55,364 bases of DNA from Limnothrix sp. CACIAM 69d (GTDB lineage: Bacteria > Cyanobacteriota > Cyanobacteriia > CACIAM-69d), in assembly GCA_001913845.2 (NCBI GenBank), contig MKGP02000059.1, positions 1-55,364 on the forward strand, written 5' to 3'. The notes beneath the pieces were generated by a model. That model searched no databases. It worked only from the letters and a program-made list of their open reading frames with translations, and was not told the origin of the DNA. Shown piece after piece: positions 45,050 to 53,696 of this stretch. Every line of letters begins with the position of its first letter. Position 1 is the stretch's first letter. The translations under genes and the position numbers were made by a program.

Positions 45050-46735
45050 TCAGCCCGGCCCGGCCGGTCGATCGAGGACTTGAATAGCCCAGGTGTTATT
45101 AAAGGGTTCGATCGCCTGGATTTGGTAGCGGGGATTAGTTTTGAGTCGATCGAGCCATTCTGTTTGGGGCCGATAGGCGATCGCCCGCTGGATGGTCTCG
45201 GGGAGGGGCAAATCGGGTTCCTCTAGATAAATCAGTTGAGCTTGGGGCGGCAGGCGACGGGCTAAGGTGAGCAACCGCAGGGCATTGCCGCTGATCACCA
45301 CGGGGGGCTGAAGCTCGCTCACCCGCTGGGCGATCGCCGGATCGTCGTAACTGCTGTATTTGTTCCACCAGGTGGGAGCCATCACGCCTTGGCTGCTGGA
45401 CCACAGCCCCACCGCCCACAGCAGGGCGATCGCCCCCGCAGCCCAAGACCGCCGCCGTTGGTTAGCCCAAGCCTCGCTAAGACCAAAGGCCAGCAACCAA
45501 GTAAGGGCCAAGTAGGCCGGAAGGAAGTAGCGGGCAATGGTTGATCGCTGGCCCCCATCCACCGCATCCAACAGGGCAAAGGGCAGGGCGATCGCGCCGG
45601 TCAGCAGGGGAAACAGCCAAATGTCCAGCGACGCAACCCGCAGCAACCGCCGAATGCTGAACGCAACCAGCGCCAGCAACAACCCGATCGGGAGCCAATG
45701 CCAGGATAGGGCGATCGGGTCGGTTTTCTGAGTGATGTCAAACAGGGGCCGATCAAAACAGGCTTGCCAATCCAGGGCGATCGCGCTGAAATTTAGGCCC
45801 CAACGCTGCACCAAGGTTCCCCAAGTCAGCTCCCGATCGATCCAACCCATGGGTTTTCGATAGGTCAGCCAACAAACTAGCCAGGGACTGAACAGCACTA
45901 ACGCCCCTAGCAGGGAACCACCCCAGGCTAAAAGGTTATGGCGCAAGGCATTCCAACCCCGGTGCGATCGCTCCAGCCACCCCCGCAGGGCCACGTAGGC
46001 TCCTTGGGCAGCAATTCCGAGGGCCAAGGGCAAATGGCCGTAGAAGTTTAAGGCCACCAACAATCCGTAGGTCATCCAGGCCGATCGGGTGGGTTTGCCC
46101 AAGCGATCGAGCCGCAGAGCGCGCAACAGGGCCCAACTGGCCAACAAAAACAACACCACCGCCAAACTGTAGCCCCGAGCTTCGCGGGCATAGACCACTT
46201 GGATCGGGGAAACGGCCATTAACCCGATCACCAAACCAATGACCGATCGCGCCCTGGGCCAATCGGCTAACCAAGCCTGTCCAAACAGAACCAAAGCCGG
46301 AAACACCAGCAGACTCACCAGGGCAGAAAAGGCCCGAATCGCCGTTACCGAGTCCCCCGCCAAATGCGTCCAGCCCCGCAGCAACAGGTAATAGAGCGGC
46401 ACTTGGTCAGGGGTTTCGGTGGCCAGGCTTTGGAGCGTCGCGAGCCAAGGCCGATCGCCCGATCGCTGCAAGGGAGCCAAATCAGCGGGGAAAACGGGCC
46501 GCCCCTGGGGCTGGAAAAAGTCCTCCACTTGCTCCTTGGTGTAGCCAGCAATGCGCACGGAGGTGATGGTTTCGTCATACCAATAAACAGCGCGATCGAG
46601 GGCCGAAAACCGCAACAGCACCGCCACCACCAGGACAAACCCAATCACCCAACCCGCTCGACCCGGCCCAGATCCGCCGGGCCAAAAACCGCCTAAATTC
46701 CCAAATCGGCTCGATCGCTTCGGGGGGCTGCTCAT
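45050..46735 (-). CDS. GT39-like membrane glycosyltransferase
   Basis: The 561-residue polytopic protein has about ten or more transmembrane helices. An early luminal/periplasmic loop carries an acidic pair (AVYWYDETITSVRIAG, residues about 50-65). This is the layout of GT-C enzymes (PMT/ArnT/Dpm-dependent, GT39 and GT83), which use polyprenyl-phosphate sugars. A globular C-terminal part (about 475-561) follows. The acceptor is unknown. Its ATG overlaps the stop of the upstream GUN4/zinc-ribbon gene in an ATGA, so translation is probably coupled. Confidence 0.78.
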   Translation of the reverse strand: MSSPPKRSSRFGNLGGFWPGGSGPGRAGWVIGFVLVVAVLLRFSALDRAVYWYDETITSVRIAGYTKEQVEDFFQPQGRPVFPADLAPLQRSGDRPWLATLQSLATETPDQVPLYYLLLRGWTHLAGDSVTAIRAFSALVSLLVFPALVLFGQAWLADWPRARSVIGLVIGLMAVSPIQVVYAREARGYSLAVVLFLLASWALLRALRLDRLGKPTRSAWMTYGLLVALNFYGHLPLALGIAAQGAYVALRGWLERSHRGWNALRHNLLAWGGSLLGALVLFSPWLVCWLTYRKPMGWIDRELTWGTLVQRWGLNFSAIALDWQACFDRPLFDITQKTDPIALSWHWLPIGLLLALVAFSIRRLLRVASLDIWLFPLLTGAIALPFALLDAVDGGQRSTIARYFLPAYLALTWLLAFGLSEAWANQRRRSWAAGAIALLWAVGLWSSSQGVMAPTWWNKYSSYDDPAIAQRVSELQPPVVISGNALRLLTLARRLPPQAQLIYLEEPDLPLPETIQRAIAYRPQTEWLDRLKTNPRYQIQAIEPFNNTWAIQVLDRPAGPG

Positions 46736-47874
46736 GACTTCACATCCCGATCGCGGGCAATCTCAGCGGCGGCATCTGGCAAATCATCGAAATCCTCCGG
46801 GAGATCATCATCGGGAACATCATCCGCCGGTAATCCCAACCCATGCTCCTGGTCATCATTCATGAATCGATCCTCCTCAACGGCCGACCAATCAGCCGGG
46901 GGCCAGTGGAGCGCCAAATAGGGCACATCCCAAGAGTCTTGGCGCGATCGCCCCGCCGCAAAGTTGCGCCCCGTCTCCGCACCGGGGTAGGGCAAATGTC
47001 CCACCGGGGCCGACAGGTCAAAAATGAGGGAATCGTAGGGAATGAGTTCCACTTCCCGATCGGGCGCAGTGCCCCGAAACCGTTGCCACCAAAGGGCCAG
47101 TCGTTGCCAGTCATCCTGGGCCGCCGCATCGGGATCAAACAGGGTCACCTGCCAACCCACATAGTCCGCCAACTGCTGATAAACCTCTGGATCCCACTCT
47201 CCCGGCTGCCCGCCCAATTCTGTCCACAGGGCCGCTTGGATACTCCAGCCAAATTGCCCGCGACTGTAGGTCACCCACAGCTCATCAATCTGTTGCAATT
47301 CCGCCGTGGGTAATTCCAGAAAGGAGCATTGGGCGGCAAAATAACGCACTAGCCGATCGGTTTCCCGATCAGCCGATCGCCAATCCCCCGCTTTCAGTGC
47401 TTCAAACAAATCCTGATACAAATCTTGGCGGGCAAACCCGCCCCTTGCTTCCGCACAAATCCGATGGGCTTCGCCTCGGCGGGCAATATCTTCGTAAATG
47501 AGCAGGCCATCTCGTTCAACTTTGTGGATCCAATCCTCACAGCCGGTCAACTCTGGTGCAAAGGCATGGCCACAAAATTTGCAAGCCTGGTGATCCAGAG
47601 GTGCACCACAGTTGGGGCAATGTTCCAAGGAGGCATTGAGGGCCAAGGCTCCACAACTGCCACAGGGGCGCGGGGCCAATTGCACCTGAGCCAAGCAGTC
47701 TTCATGAAAGAAACGCTGCAACTGGGGTAAATAGACCACCGCTGAGGGGGCGATCGGCTGCTGACAAACCGCACAGGGCAATCCTAAATAGTCGATCGCC
47801 CCGCAATGGGGACAGGCCGCCGCCCCCAAGGGCACCGCTCCGCCACAGTCCAGGCAGGTGGATAACTCAGCCAT
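46732..47874 (-). CDS. Zinc-ribbon protein with GUN4 domain
   Basis: The 380-residue protein begins with several CxxC knuckles: CLDC, CPHC, CAVC, CGSC, CPNC and CKFCGHAF (residues about 6-110). A GUN4 domain follows (about 155-320): DLYQDLFEALKAGDWRSADR, then QIDELWVTYSRGQFGWSIQ and FDLSAPVGHLPY, the last being a GUN4 hallmark. GUN4 binds porphyrins and stimulates Mg-chelatase. In domain fusions the role is unknown. The tail (about 340-380) is Asp-rich. The ATG at 47874 has AGGAG; the frame opens at 48051 without family-like sequence. It is translationally coupled to the GT39 gene. Confidence 0.82.
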   Translation of the reverse strand: MAELSTCLDCGGAVPLGAAACPHCGAIDYLGLPCAVCQQPIAPSAVVYLPQLQRFFHEDCLAQVQLAPRPCGSCGALALNASLEHCPNCGAPLDHQACKFCGHAFAPELTGCEDWIHKVERDGLLIYEDIARRGEAHRICAEARGGFARQDLYQDLFEALKAGDWRSADRETDRLVRYFAAQCSFLELPTAELQQIDELWVTYSRGQFGWSIQAALWTELGGQPGEWDPEVYQQLADYVGWQVTLFDPDAAAQDDWQRLALWWQRFRGTAPDREVELIPYDSLIFDLSAPVGHLPYPGAETGRNFAAGRSRQDSWDVPYLALHWPPADWSAVEEDRFMNDDQEHGLGLPADDVPDDDLPEDFDDLPDAAAEIARDRDVKS

Positions 47875-48115
47875 GCATTCTCCTGCGTTGCTCAACCCCG
47901 GGCGATCGCTCCAGTTATGCAAGATTTTGCAACCATCGGGGGCGATCGGCGTTTGTCTGTGGGTTATTTTGCCTGATTTTCTGGTTCCCATTTCCTGACG
48001 CTCAGCGGTTGATGAACCCTGCGGGTCGTTGCCTGAGCTGCTGGGGGCCATTAACCGTTGGGATCACGGATTGATGGCAGCCCCATTCAGCATCAATTCA
48101 GCGTCAACTCAGTTC

Positions 48116-48201
48116 CGTAGGTTGGGTTGAGCTTTGCGAAACCCAACTCGATCACTGCAAGCCTTGTTGCTGTTGGGTTTTGTGCCTCAACCCAACCTAC
48201 G
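48116..48201. repeat. 86-bp inverted-repeat element
   Basis: CGTAGGTTGGGTTGAG (48116-48131) is repeated exactly inverted at 48186-48201. A second inner pair (CGAAACCCAAC and GTTGGGTTTTG) nests inside. This type of GTTGGGTT repeat is common in cyanobacterial genomes from memory. Confidence 0.75.
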
Positions 48202-48244
48202 AAATGATCGTTAATTAGCCCATCTTGATCAGAGGGGGTTAATT

Positions 48245-48259
48245 CGTGCAAGAGGTCTA
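48245..48259. repeat. Solo end of the AGACCTCTTGC element
   Basis: CGTGCAAGAGGTCTA matches the right end of the element at 3194-3204. No partner end was found nearby. Confidence 0.55.
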
Positions 48260-48435
48260 ATGCAGCGCCAACTCATTACCAATTCAGTACCAATCCAGCA
48301 CCGACGGTTCAAGGGGTGCAGCCGAGATCACTCGCTTCGGCGGTCGGGGTTGCGGTGTAGTATGTTCGTTGCGACATCCGGCCCGTTTCGGGGGTCGTTG
48401 GTTCAGCCGATCGGCGACGCGCAATCCTGAGGCCT

Positions 48436-49851
48436 ATGCAACGCCAAAAATTTACCCTTGGTTTCATTGTGGTGCTGACAATCGCGGCGATCGCCGTGAT
48501 TGTTAACCTGCCCGTGCAGTTGGGGCTTGACCTACGCGGTGGTTCCCAACTGACACTCCAGGTCATGACCACGCCGGAAATTCCCCAGGTCACGCCCGAA
48601 GACCTCTCGGCCGTCCGCAAAGTTATTGATAACCGGATTAATGAGTTGGGGGTTTCCGAAGCCCTGGTGCAAACGTCCGGCAGCGATAAGCTGGTGGTGC
48701 AACTGCCGGGGGTCAGCGACCCGGAACAGGCGGAGCGGGTTTTGGGCAACACAGCGCGGCTGGAGTTTCGGGAGCAGAAACCGGGAACCGAGGCCCAATA
48801 CCAAGCGGAACGGCAAGTTTACGACGAGCTGAAGGCAAAACGAGCCGCGCTGATTCAGGCAGGAGACAAGGCCGCGATCAACGAGAATCAGCGGGCGATC
48901 GAACGCAGCCAGGAAGCCATTAGCCAACTGTTTGAAAAAGCGGTGCTCACGGGCCAAGACCTCCGGGAAGCGGGAGCCGCCCCGGATGGTGGCTTGGGTA
49001 ACTCTTGGGTGGTGATTATTCGCTTTTCGGCCGATGCAGCCGATCGCTATGCGGAACTGACCAAAAAACTGGCCGGTACGGGTCGCGGCTTGGGTATTTT
49101 TCTCGATCGGGACTTGTTGACCGCACCTGTAGTGGGGCCGGAATATGCCCAATTGGGAATTACCGGCGGCAGCACCGAAATTCGCGGTAACTTCACCGCC
49201 GACTCCTCCCAAGAGTTGGTGATTCAACTGAAGGGTGGAGCCTTGCCCCTGCCCGTGAAGTTGGTGGAAACCCGCACCGTAGGCGCAACTTTGGGTCGCG
49301 ACAGCGTAGAAAGCAGCATTTGGGCCGGTGTGGGTGGCTTGGTGTTGGTGCTGATCTTCATGGCCGTCTACTATCGTCTGCCCGGCGTGGTGGCGGACTT
49401 GGCCCTGATTATCTATGCCCTGTTGAACTTTGCAGTATTTGCTTTAGTACCCGTCACCCTCTCGTTACCGGGGATTGCGGGCTTTATTCTCAGCATCGGG
49501 ATGGCGGTGGATGCCAATGTGCTGATCTTTGAGCGCACCCGCGAGGAATTGCAAGCGGGCAAGAGTCTTTATCGATCAGTCGAATCGGGTTTCTATCGGG
49601 CGTTTTCCAGCATTTTGGATGGTAACGTCACCACCCTGATTGCCTGTGTGGTGCTGTTTTGGCTAGGCACAGGTTTGGTTAAAGGGTTTGCCCTCACCCT
49701 GGCGATCGGGGTGTTGTTGAGCATGTTCACCGCCCTCACCTGTAGCCGCACCCTGTTGTTTGTGGCCCTCAGTATTCCCTCCCTGCGCCGTCCTGAGTGG
49801 TATTGCCCCGGTTTAAAGGCCAATCTGAAAACGGCTGGCTCGGGCAACTAG
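48436..49851 (+). CDS. secD: Protein translocase subunit SecD
   Basis: The 471-residue SecD is the accessory subunit that uses the proton gradient to finish protein export across the membrane. The D1 motif LGLDLRGGSQLTL lies near residues 28-40. The P1 periplasmic domain follows, and the C-terminal transmembrane bundle contains SIWAGVGGLVLVLIFMAVYY, GIAGFILSIGMAVDANVLIFER and DGNVTTLIACVVLFWLGTG. All conserved SecD segments are present. secF follows 48 bp downstream. Confidence 0.96.
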   Translation: MQRQKFTLGFIVVLTIAAIAVIVNLPVQLGLDLRGGSQLTLQVMTTPEIPQVTPEDLSAVRKVIDNRINELGVSEALVQTSGSDKLVVQLPGVSDPEQAERVLGNTARLEFREQKPGTEAQYQAERQVYDELKAKRAALIQAGDKAAINENQRAIERSQEAISQLFEKAVLTGQDLREAGAAPDGGLGNSWVVIIRFSADAADRYAELTKKLAGTGRGLGIFLDRDLLTAPVVGPEYAQLGITGGSTEIRGNFTADSSQELVIQLKGGALPLPVKLVETRTVGATLGRDSVESSIWAGVGGLVLVLIFMAVYYRLPGVVADLALIIYALLNFAVFALVPVTLSLPGIAGFILSIGMAVDANVLIFERTREELQAGKSLYRSVESGFYRAFSSILDGNVTTLIACVVLFWLGTGLVKGFALTLAIGVLLSMFTALTCSRTLLFVALSIPSLRRPEWYCPGLKANLKTAGSGN

Positions 49852-49899
49852 CACCCCCCTTCGCCCCATTCCACCTGCTCTCCTGAATCAGCAAGCGCG

Positions 49900-50895
49900 A
49901 TGAACCTGAAGATTATTGAAAAAAGTCGGTTGTGGTGGTCGCTGTCCCTGGCTCTGACCGTTGCCGGGGCGATCGCCGTGATTGGTTGCCTGGCCACCTT
50001 TGGCACGCCCCTAAAGTTGGGACTGGACTTTGTGGGGGGAACTCGCCTGCAACTGCAACTGGACTGCCCAGCCACCGGGGCCCAACCCCAATGCCAAAAA
50101 TCCGTTGAGCTGGCCGATGTACGGGCCGTGCTGAATGCGCAGAATTTGGGCGGGGCGGCTGTCCAGTTGTTGGATGTGGACTCCAAGGCCCAAGACCGAC
50201 ATATCATCGCCATCCGATCGCAGGATTTATCGGCCGAAAAGCGCACCGCCTTGGTGACCGCCCTGGAAGCCAAATTGGGCAAGTTTGATGCCAAGGGAAC
50301 GCTGATTGATACGGTGGGGCCCGTGCTGGGGCAGCAGGTGCTGAACTCCGGGGTAATGGCCGTGTTGCTGTCCCTGTTGGGCATTGTGATCTATCTGCGT
50401 TTTCGCTTCCAGTGGGACTACGCTATTTTTGCGGTGGTGGCCCTAATCCACGATGTGCTGATTACGATCGGGGCGTTTGCGGCTTTGGGCTGGTTTGGCG
50501 GCACGGAAATTGACACGCTGTTCATTGTGGCCCTGCTGACGATCATTGGCTTTTCCGTGAATGACACTGTGGTGATTTACGATCGGGTGCGGGAAAACAT
50601 TGCCCAAAATCCCACCGCCCCGATCGATACAGTAGTGAACGATGCGGTGAATCAAACCCTGACCCGATCGCTCAATACCACCGCCAGCACCTTGCTTTCA
50701 GTTGTGGCGATCTTCCTGTTTGGGGGTTCCACCCTGCGGGACTTTTCGCTAGCCCTGATCATTGGGTTCATCTCTGGGGCCTACTCCAGTATTTTCATCG
50801 CCAGTACCCTGCTGGCCTGGTGGCGATCGCGTCCGGGCTATGTGCCTCCCAAACCCGCTACGGAAACCGAAACCAAGCTTCAAGACTCTATTTAG
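49900..50895 (+). CDS. secF: Protein translocase subunit SecF
   Basis: The 331-residue SecF is the partner of SecD. Family blocks are LGLDFVGGTRLQLQL (about residues 42-56), RFRFQWDYAIFAVVALIHDVL, IGFSVNDTVVIYDRVREN and RSLNTTASTLLSVVAIFLFGG. Six transmembrane helices are expected. It forms an operon with secD. A weak stem, TTTAGC...GCTAAA (50891-50915), overlaps the stop, and a 13-bp tandem repeat follows. Confidence 0.96.
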   Translation: MNLKIIEKSRLWWSLSLALTVAGAIAVIGCLATFGTPLKLGLDFVGGTRLQLQLDCPATGAQPQCQKSVELADVRAVLNAQNLGGAAVQLLDVDSKAQDRHIIAIRSQDLSAEKRTALVTALEAKLGKFDAKGTLIDTVGPVLGQQVLNSGVMAVLLSLLGIVIYLRFRFQWDYAIFAVVALIHDVLITIGAFAALGWFGGTEIDTLFIVALLTIIGFSVNDTVVIYDRVRENIAQNPTAPIDTVVNDAVNQTLTRSLNTTASTLLSVVAIFLFGGSTLRDFSLALIIGFISGAYSSIFIASTLLAWWRSRPGYVPPKPATETETKLQDSI

Positions 50896-50917
50896 CCATC
50901 CCCTTTTTTGCTAAATC

Positions 50918-50966
50918 GGTTGGCTGAACTGGTTGGCTGAACTGGTTGGCTGAACTGGTTGGCTGG
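50918..50966 (+). repeat. Four tandem 13-bp units after secF
   Basis: GGTTGGCTGAACT repeats at 50918-50930, 50931-50943 and 50944-50956, with a changed fourth unit. It lies between secF and a small membrane-protein gene and is probably a slippage-prone sequence. Confidence 0.85.
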
Positions 50967-50999
50967 GTTCATGCAACTTTGCCGTTGCTGAGGGCCTCA

Positions 51000-51356
51000 A
51001 TGCAAGTTTCTTGCTTGGCTCCAGAGACCTCCCCATCGGCCGTTTGTCTCTTTTTCTTCGCCCCTTGCCCAAGCGTGCCTGCTCCTTCTTCCTCTCCCTT
51101 GCCCAGTCGATCGCGCTGGTTGCTGCTCGTCCTCTGTTGGGGCACGATCGGCCTAGCTAGTCTCTGGGCAATGCGCGAAGAGTTTGACCTGTGGCGCACC
51201 TATTTCACCTGGGCAGCGGTGCGCTATGCCATTTTTTTCAACCGTTGGCCGGTTTTTGGCCTGTCCCTTTGCCTGGGGCTGACTGTCACCACGCTGATCG
51301 ATTACGGCCGCCATTATTTCTGTGGCCAACAGCCCGATCGCCTGCACAAACCCTAA
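51000..51356 (+). CDS. Small two-span membrane protein, unknown
   Basis: The 118-residue protein has a Ser/Pro-rich N-terminus and two hydrophobic segments (about residues 42-57, LLLVLCWGTIGLASLW, and about 82-100, FGLSLCLGLTVTTLID). The frame opens at a TTG at 50946, inside the 13-bp tandem repeat. The ATG at 51000 avoids the repeat and is preferred, without a clear ribosome-binding site. No family was recognised. Confidence 0.5.
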   Translation: MQVSCLAPETSPSAVCLFFFAPCPSVPAPSSSPLPSRSRWLLLVLCWGTIGLASLWAMREEFDLWRTYFTWAAVRYAIFFNRWPVFGLSLCLGLTVTTLIDYGRHYFCGQQPDRLHKP

Positions 51357-51564
51357 ATGGGTTCCAGACGTAAACCCTTTAACCAACCAAAGACCCAGGC
51401 ATTTTCAAAACCGCGATCGCAAGTTGACTGTCGAGGAAAGTTGATAATAATAAAGAGTGAATTGCAGTGAGTGATCGCTCCTCTTGCTAATCGGGTTTAA
51501 GCAATTAGGCCAACGGCTCGATCGCCCCAATGGTTACTTATGCCGTTTACCCAGGAACTACGCC

Positions 51565-51852
51565 ATGTCCGTTGAAATCATAGAAAAGAAGTCAGCCGCC
51601 ACCATCCGTAAACCAGCACCTCGCTACAAAGTGCTGCTGCATAACGATGACTTTAATTCCATGGAATACGTGGTGGAAACGCTGTTACAAACCGTTAGCA
51701 GCCTTACCCAACCCCAAGCCGTTAACATCATGATGGAAGCCCATTTTAACGGCTTGGCTTTGGTGATTACCTGTGCTCAGGAACATGCGGAATTTTATTG
51801 CGAAACCCTCAAAAACAAAGGGCTAACCAGCACGATCGAGCCAGACGAATAG
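51565..51852 (+). CDS. clpS: ClpS adaptor of the Clp protease
   Basis: The 95-residue adaptor delivers N-degron substrates to ClpC/ClpP. Core features are YKVLLHNDDFNSMEYVVETL (about residues 21-40), with the N-end-rule pocket residues N, D and D, and the C-terminal ALVITCAQEHAEFYCETLKNKGL with HAE. The N-terminal tail (EIIEKKSAATIRKPAP) is the flexible part that engages the chaperone. The ATG at 51565 gives the normal length; the frame opens at 51484. It is convergent with sasA. Confidence 0.93.
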   Translation: MSVEIIEKKSAATIRKPAPRYKVLLHNDDFNSMEYVVETLLQTVSSLTQPQAVNIMMEAHFNGLALVITCAQEHAEFYCETLKNKGLTSTIEPDE

Positions 51853-51880
51853 GAACCAATTCATCAGTTGTCTTGCGCAA

Positions 51881-52084
51881 TTCTACGAACGCTAAAGACA
51901 AGGGGCTTAAGCCCCTTGCCCCCACCACTACTGGTGCTTTGCCACGAATGGTACTTTGCCAGTACCCCAAGTTTCTGAGCGATTCTACGAACGCTAAAGA
52001 CAAGGGGCTTAAGCCCCTTGCCCCCACCACTAATGGTGCTTGGGAAGTAACCCAAGTTAAGTGCCCCAAGTTACTGCTCAGACA
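51881..52084. repeat. Tandem 102-bp duplication carrying two palindrome copies
   Basis: Two units start TTCTACGAACGCTAAAGACA at 51881 and 51983. Each has a perfect CAAGGGGCTTAAGCCCCTTG (51899-51918 and 52001-52020) and the flank CCCCCACCACTA(C/A)TGGTGCTT. The first 56 bp or so are nearly identical and the rest has diverged. They fill the gap between convergent clpS and sasA and may terminate both. Minus-strand frames here only restate the repeat. Confidence 0.9.
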
Positions 52085-52123
52085 TCTTCTCGATCAGTTA
52101 GTGTCAGTTAGTGGTTGGTTGCC

Positions 52124-53320
52124 CTATAAAGCAGACGGCTTGTACCCCAGCTTTTGGTAAACCGGGAGGGTGAAATGAAAACAACTCCCGCCGCCCGGCC
52201 GCTCGTCAACCCAAATTTGTCCATAGTGGGCCCGAATTGCTCGCTGGCAGGCAGCTAGCCCAATGCCATATCCTTCTGAGCGTTGGTCTCGTTGCAGTCG
52301 GAAGCGCTCCTTAAAGATGGAGCTACGTTGACTGTCGGGAATGCCGGGGCCACTGTCGCAAATGCTGACCTGCACATTTTGGGTGGTGCGGTGCAGAGCG
52401 GCCACATGGATTGTGCCCCCATCCGGCGTGTATTTCACGGCATTGTCCAGCAGGTTGGAAATCACTTGCCGAATCCGATCGGGGTCGGCATAAACCACCG
52501 GCAAATCCTGGGGAATATCCGTTTCTAGGGTTTGGTGCTTCAGGTGAATTCGGCTGCTGAAGGTGTCGATCACCGCGTGACAAAGGGCTTTGAGATCAAC
52601 GGACTGGGGTTGAATGTCGGCCTCTTGCCCTTCCCCTTGGGACACTTCCAATAGGTTGGCAATCAAGCGATCGATCGCCCGAATTTGCGATCGCGCCTGC
52701 ATCAACAGTCGCTCCCGCAGGCTGTCGGTCATCTGGGCCGCCTGAATGGTGTTGGGTCGATAGCTGGCCTCCAGGGTCTCGATCGCCATCGAAGCCGCCG
52801 CCAAGGGGTTGCGCAAATCGTGGGCCACAATCTCGATCGCCCGATCCTTAAACCGCAACAGTTCCCTTAACTCCGCCTTTTCCCGCCCTAACCGAAATAC
52901 CTCATCTGACAGACGAATCACCTCTGCCGCCGTTGCCAGCGACGAAGGCGAACCATCCGCTGGCATCATTTCAATCGGCTGGTTGTTCTCCGGCGAGTCC
53001 AAGCTGTCGTGAATTGCCTCCTGCCACCGCTCCCACCAAGCATCCAATTGCTGGGCCAAGTCCATCCCCGTCAGGGTTTGGCGAGGGTGAGGATGCACCT
53101 TCACCAGCGCGGGCGTGGCAATCAGCCGGAAATGTTCAGCCACGTAGGGCTGCTCGGCCACGTCCACAATGTCGAAAGCAAAGGGGTAACGGGCTTTTAA
53201 GGCCTGTAATCGACCCTGAATTAGGCTTGCTTGCTCCCAGGAACTGGAGCGGTGATCCACAAACAGAAGCAGTTGCAAGGGCGCGCGTGAGGCAGGGAAA
53301 GGATCGGGCGAAACCGACAT
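52124..53320 (-). CDS. sasA: Circadian clock output sensor kinase SasA
   Basis: The 398-residue protein has an N-terminal KaiB-like thioredoxin fold (about residues 12-100, LQLLLFVDHRSSSWEQASL and RLIATPALVKVHP) that binds KaiC. A histidine kinase core follows: H-box IEIVAHDLRNPLAAA with His about 166, N-box ISNLLDNAVKYTP, DSGPGIPDSQ and GYGIGLAACQRAI. SasA passes timing from KaiABC to RpaA. rpaA and kai genes are not in the window. The short gap downstream contains the tandem repeat; upstream lies a 376-bp gap. Confidence 0.95.
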   Translation of the reverse strand: MSVSPDPFPASRAPLQLLLFVDHRSSSWEQASLIQGRLQALKARYPFAFDIVDVAEQPYVAEHFRLIATPALVKVHPHPRQTLTGMDLAQQLDAWWERWQEAIHDSLDSPENNQPIEMMPADGSPSSLATAAEVIRLSDEVFRLGREKAELRELLRFKDRAIEIVAHDLRNPLAAASMAIETLEASYRPNTIQAAQMTDSLRERLLMQARSQIRAIDRLIANLLEVSQGEGQEADIQPQSVDLKALCHAVIDTFSSRIHLKHQTLETDIPQDLPVVYADPDRIRQVISNLLDNAVKYTPDGGTIHVAALHRTTQNVQVSICDSGPGIPDSQRSSIFKERFRLQRDQRSEGYGIGLAACQRAIRAHYGQIWVDERPGGGSCFHFTLPVYQKLGYKPSAL

Positions 53321-53696
53321 AAGCGATGAACCATAAGATCAATAAGTTATGGATCGAGGCGGGCCTGCACCGTGACCATCCACCCGCATTCCAACCAAAA
53401 AGGCGCAAACTCTTTACAATCAACATCCAGTAAAGAACACCAATCAAAATCAAGCTGCAAGCCAGTTGCAATCAAACTACATGCAAACGCCCATCAAGGG
53501 CAGTGGGGGATGATGGAGCTGGCAGTGGTTGCCTCTGTCGATATCAATACCGTAGAAATGCCGTCGCTGGATCAAGGATGGGGTTGGAAATGGGGCCGCA
53601 GGCTAAAAGTCGCCAGTCGGTTGAGTTCAGGCTAAGTTGAGCTTGAATGGGTGTTGATTTCTCCAGCCTATCGCTTTTTTCAGCGGGAGCTGCCAA
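53321..53696. other. 376-bp gap upstream of sasA
   Basis: No credible gene; an 87-codon plus-strand frame looks non-coding. TCTTTAC (53411-53417) and GTAAAGA (53430-53436) form a 7-bp inverted repeat about 95 bp before the sasA start. It is a possible operator or the terminator of the upstream minus-strand gene. Confidence 0.5.

Larger units (their letters stand above)
47875..48435. other. 561-bp gap upstream of secD
   Basis: No gene. It holds the 86-bp inverted-repeat element at 48116-48201, a lone repeat end around 48245-48259 and the presumed promoters of the divergent genes. Confidence 0.65.

Noticed and set aside
51809..52069. Minus-strand ORF with internal repeats (VVVGARGLSPLSLAFVE twice)
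   Set aside because: It is only the tandem 102-bp DNA repeat translated; it overlaps clpS and has no independent support.
53136..53471. 111-codon minus-strand ORF overlapping the sasA start
   Set aside because: It is mostly an alternate frame of sasA; SasA is unambiguous.
53372..53635. 87-codon plus-strand ORF in the gap upstream of sasA
   Set aside because: No motif, no ribosome-binding site and non-coding composition.
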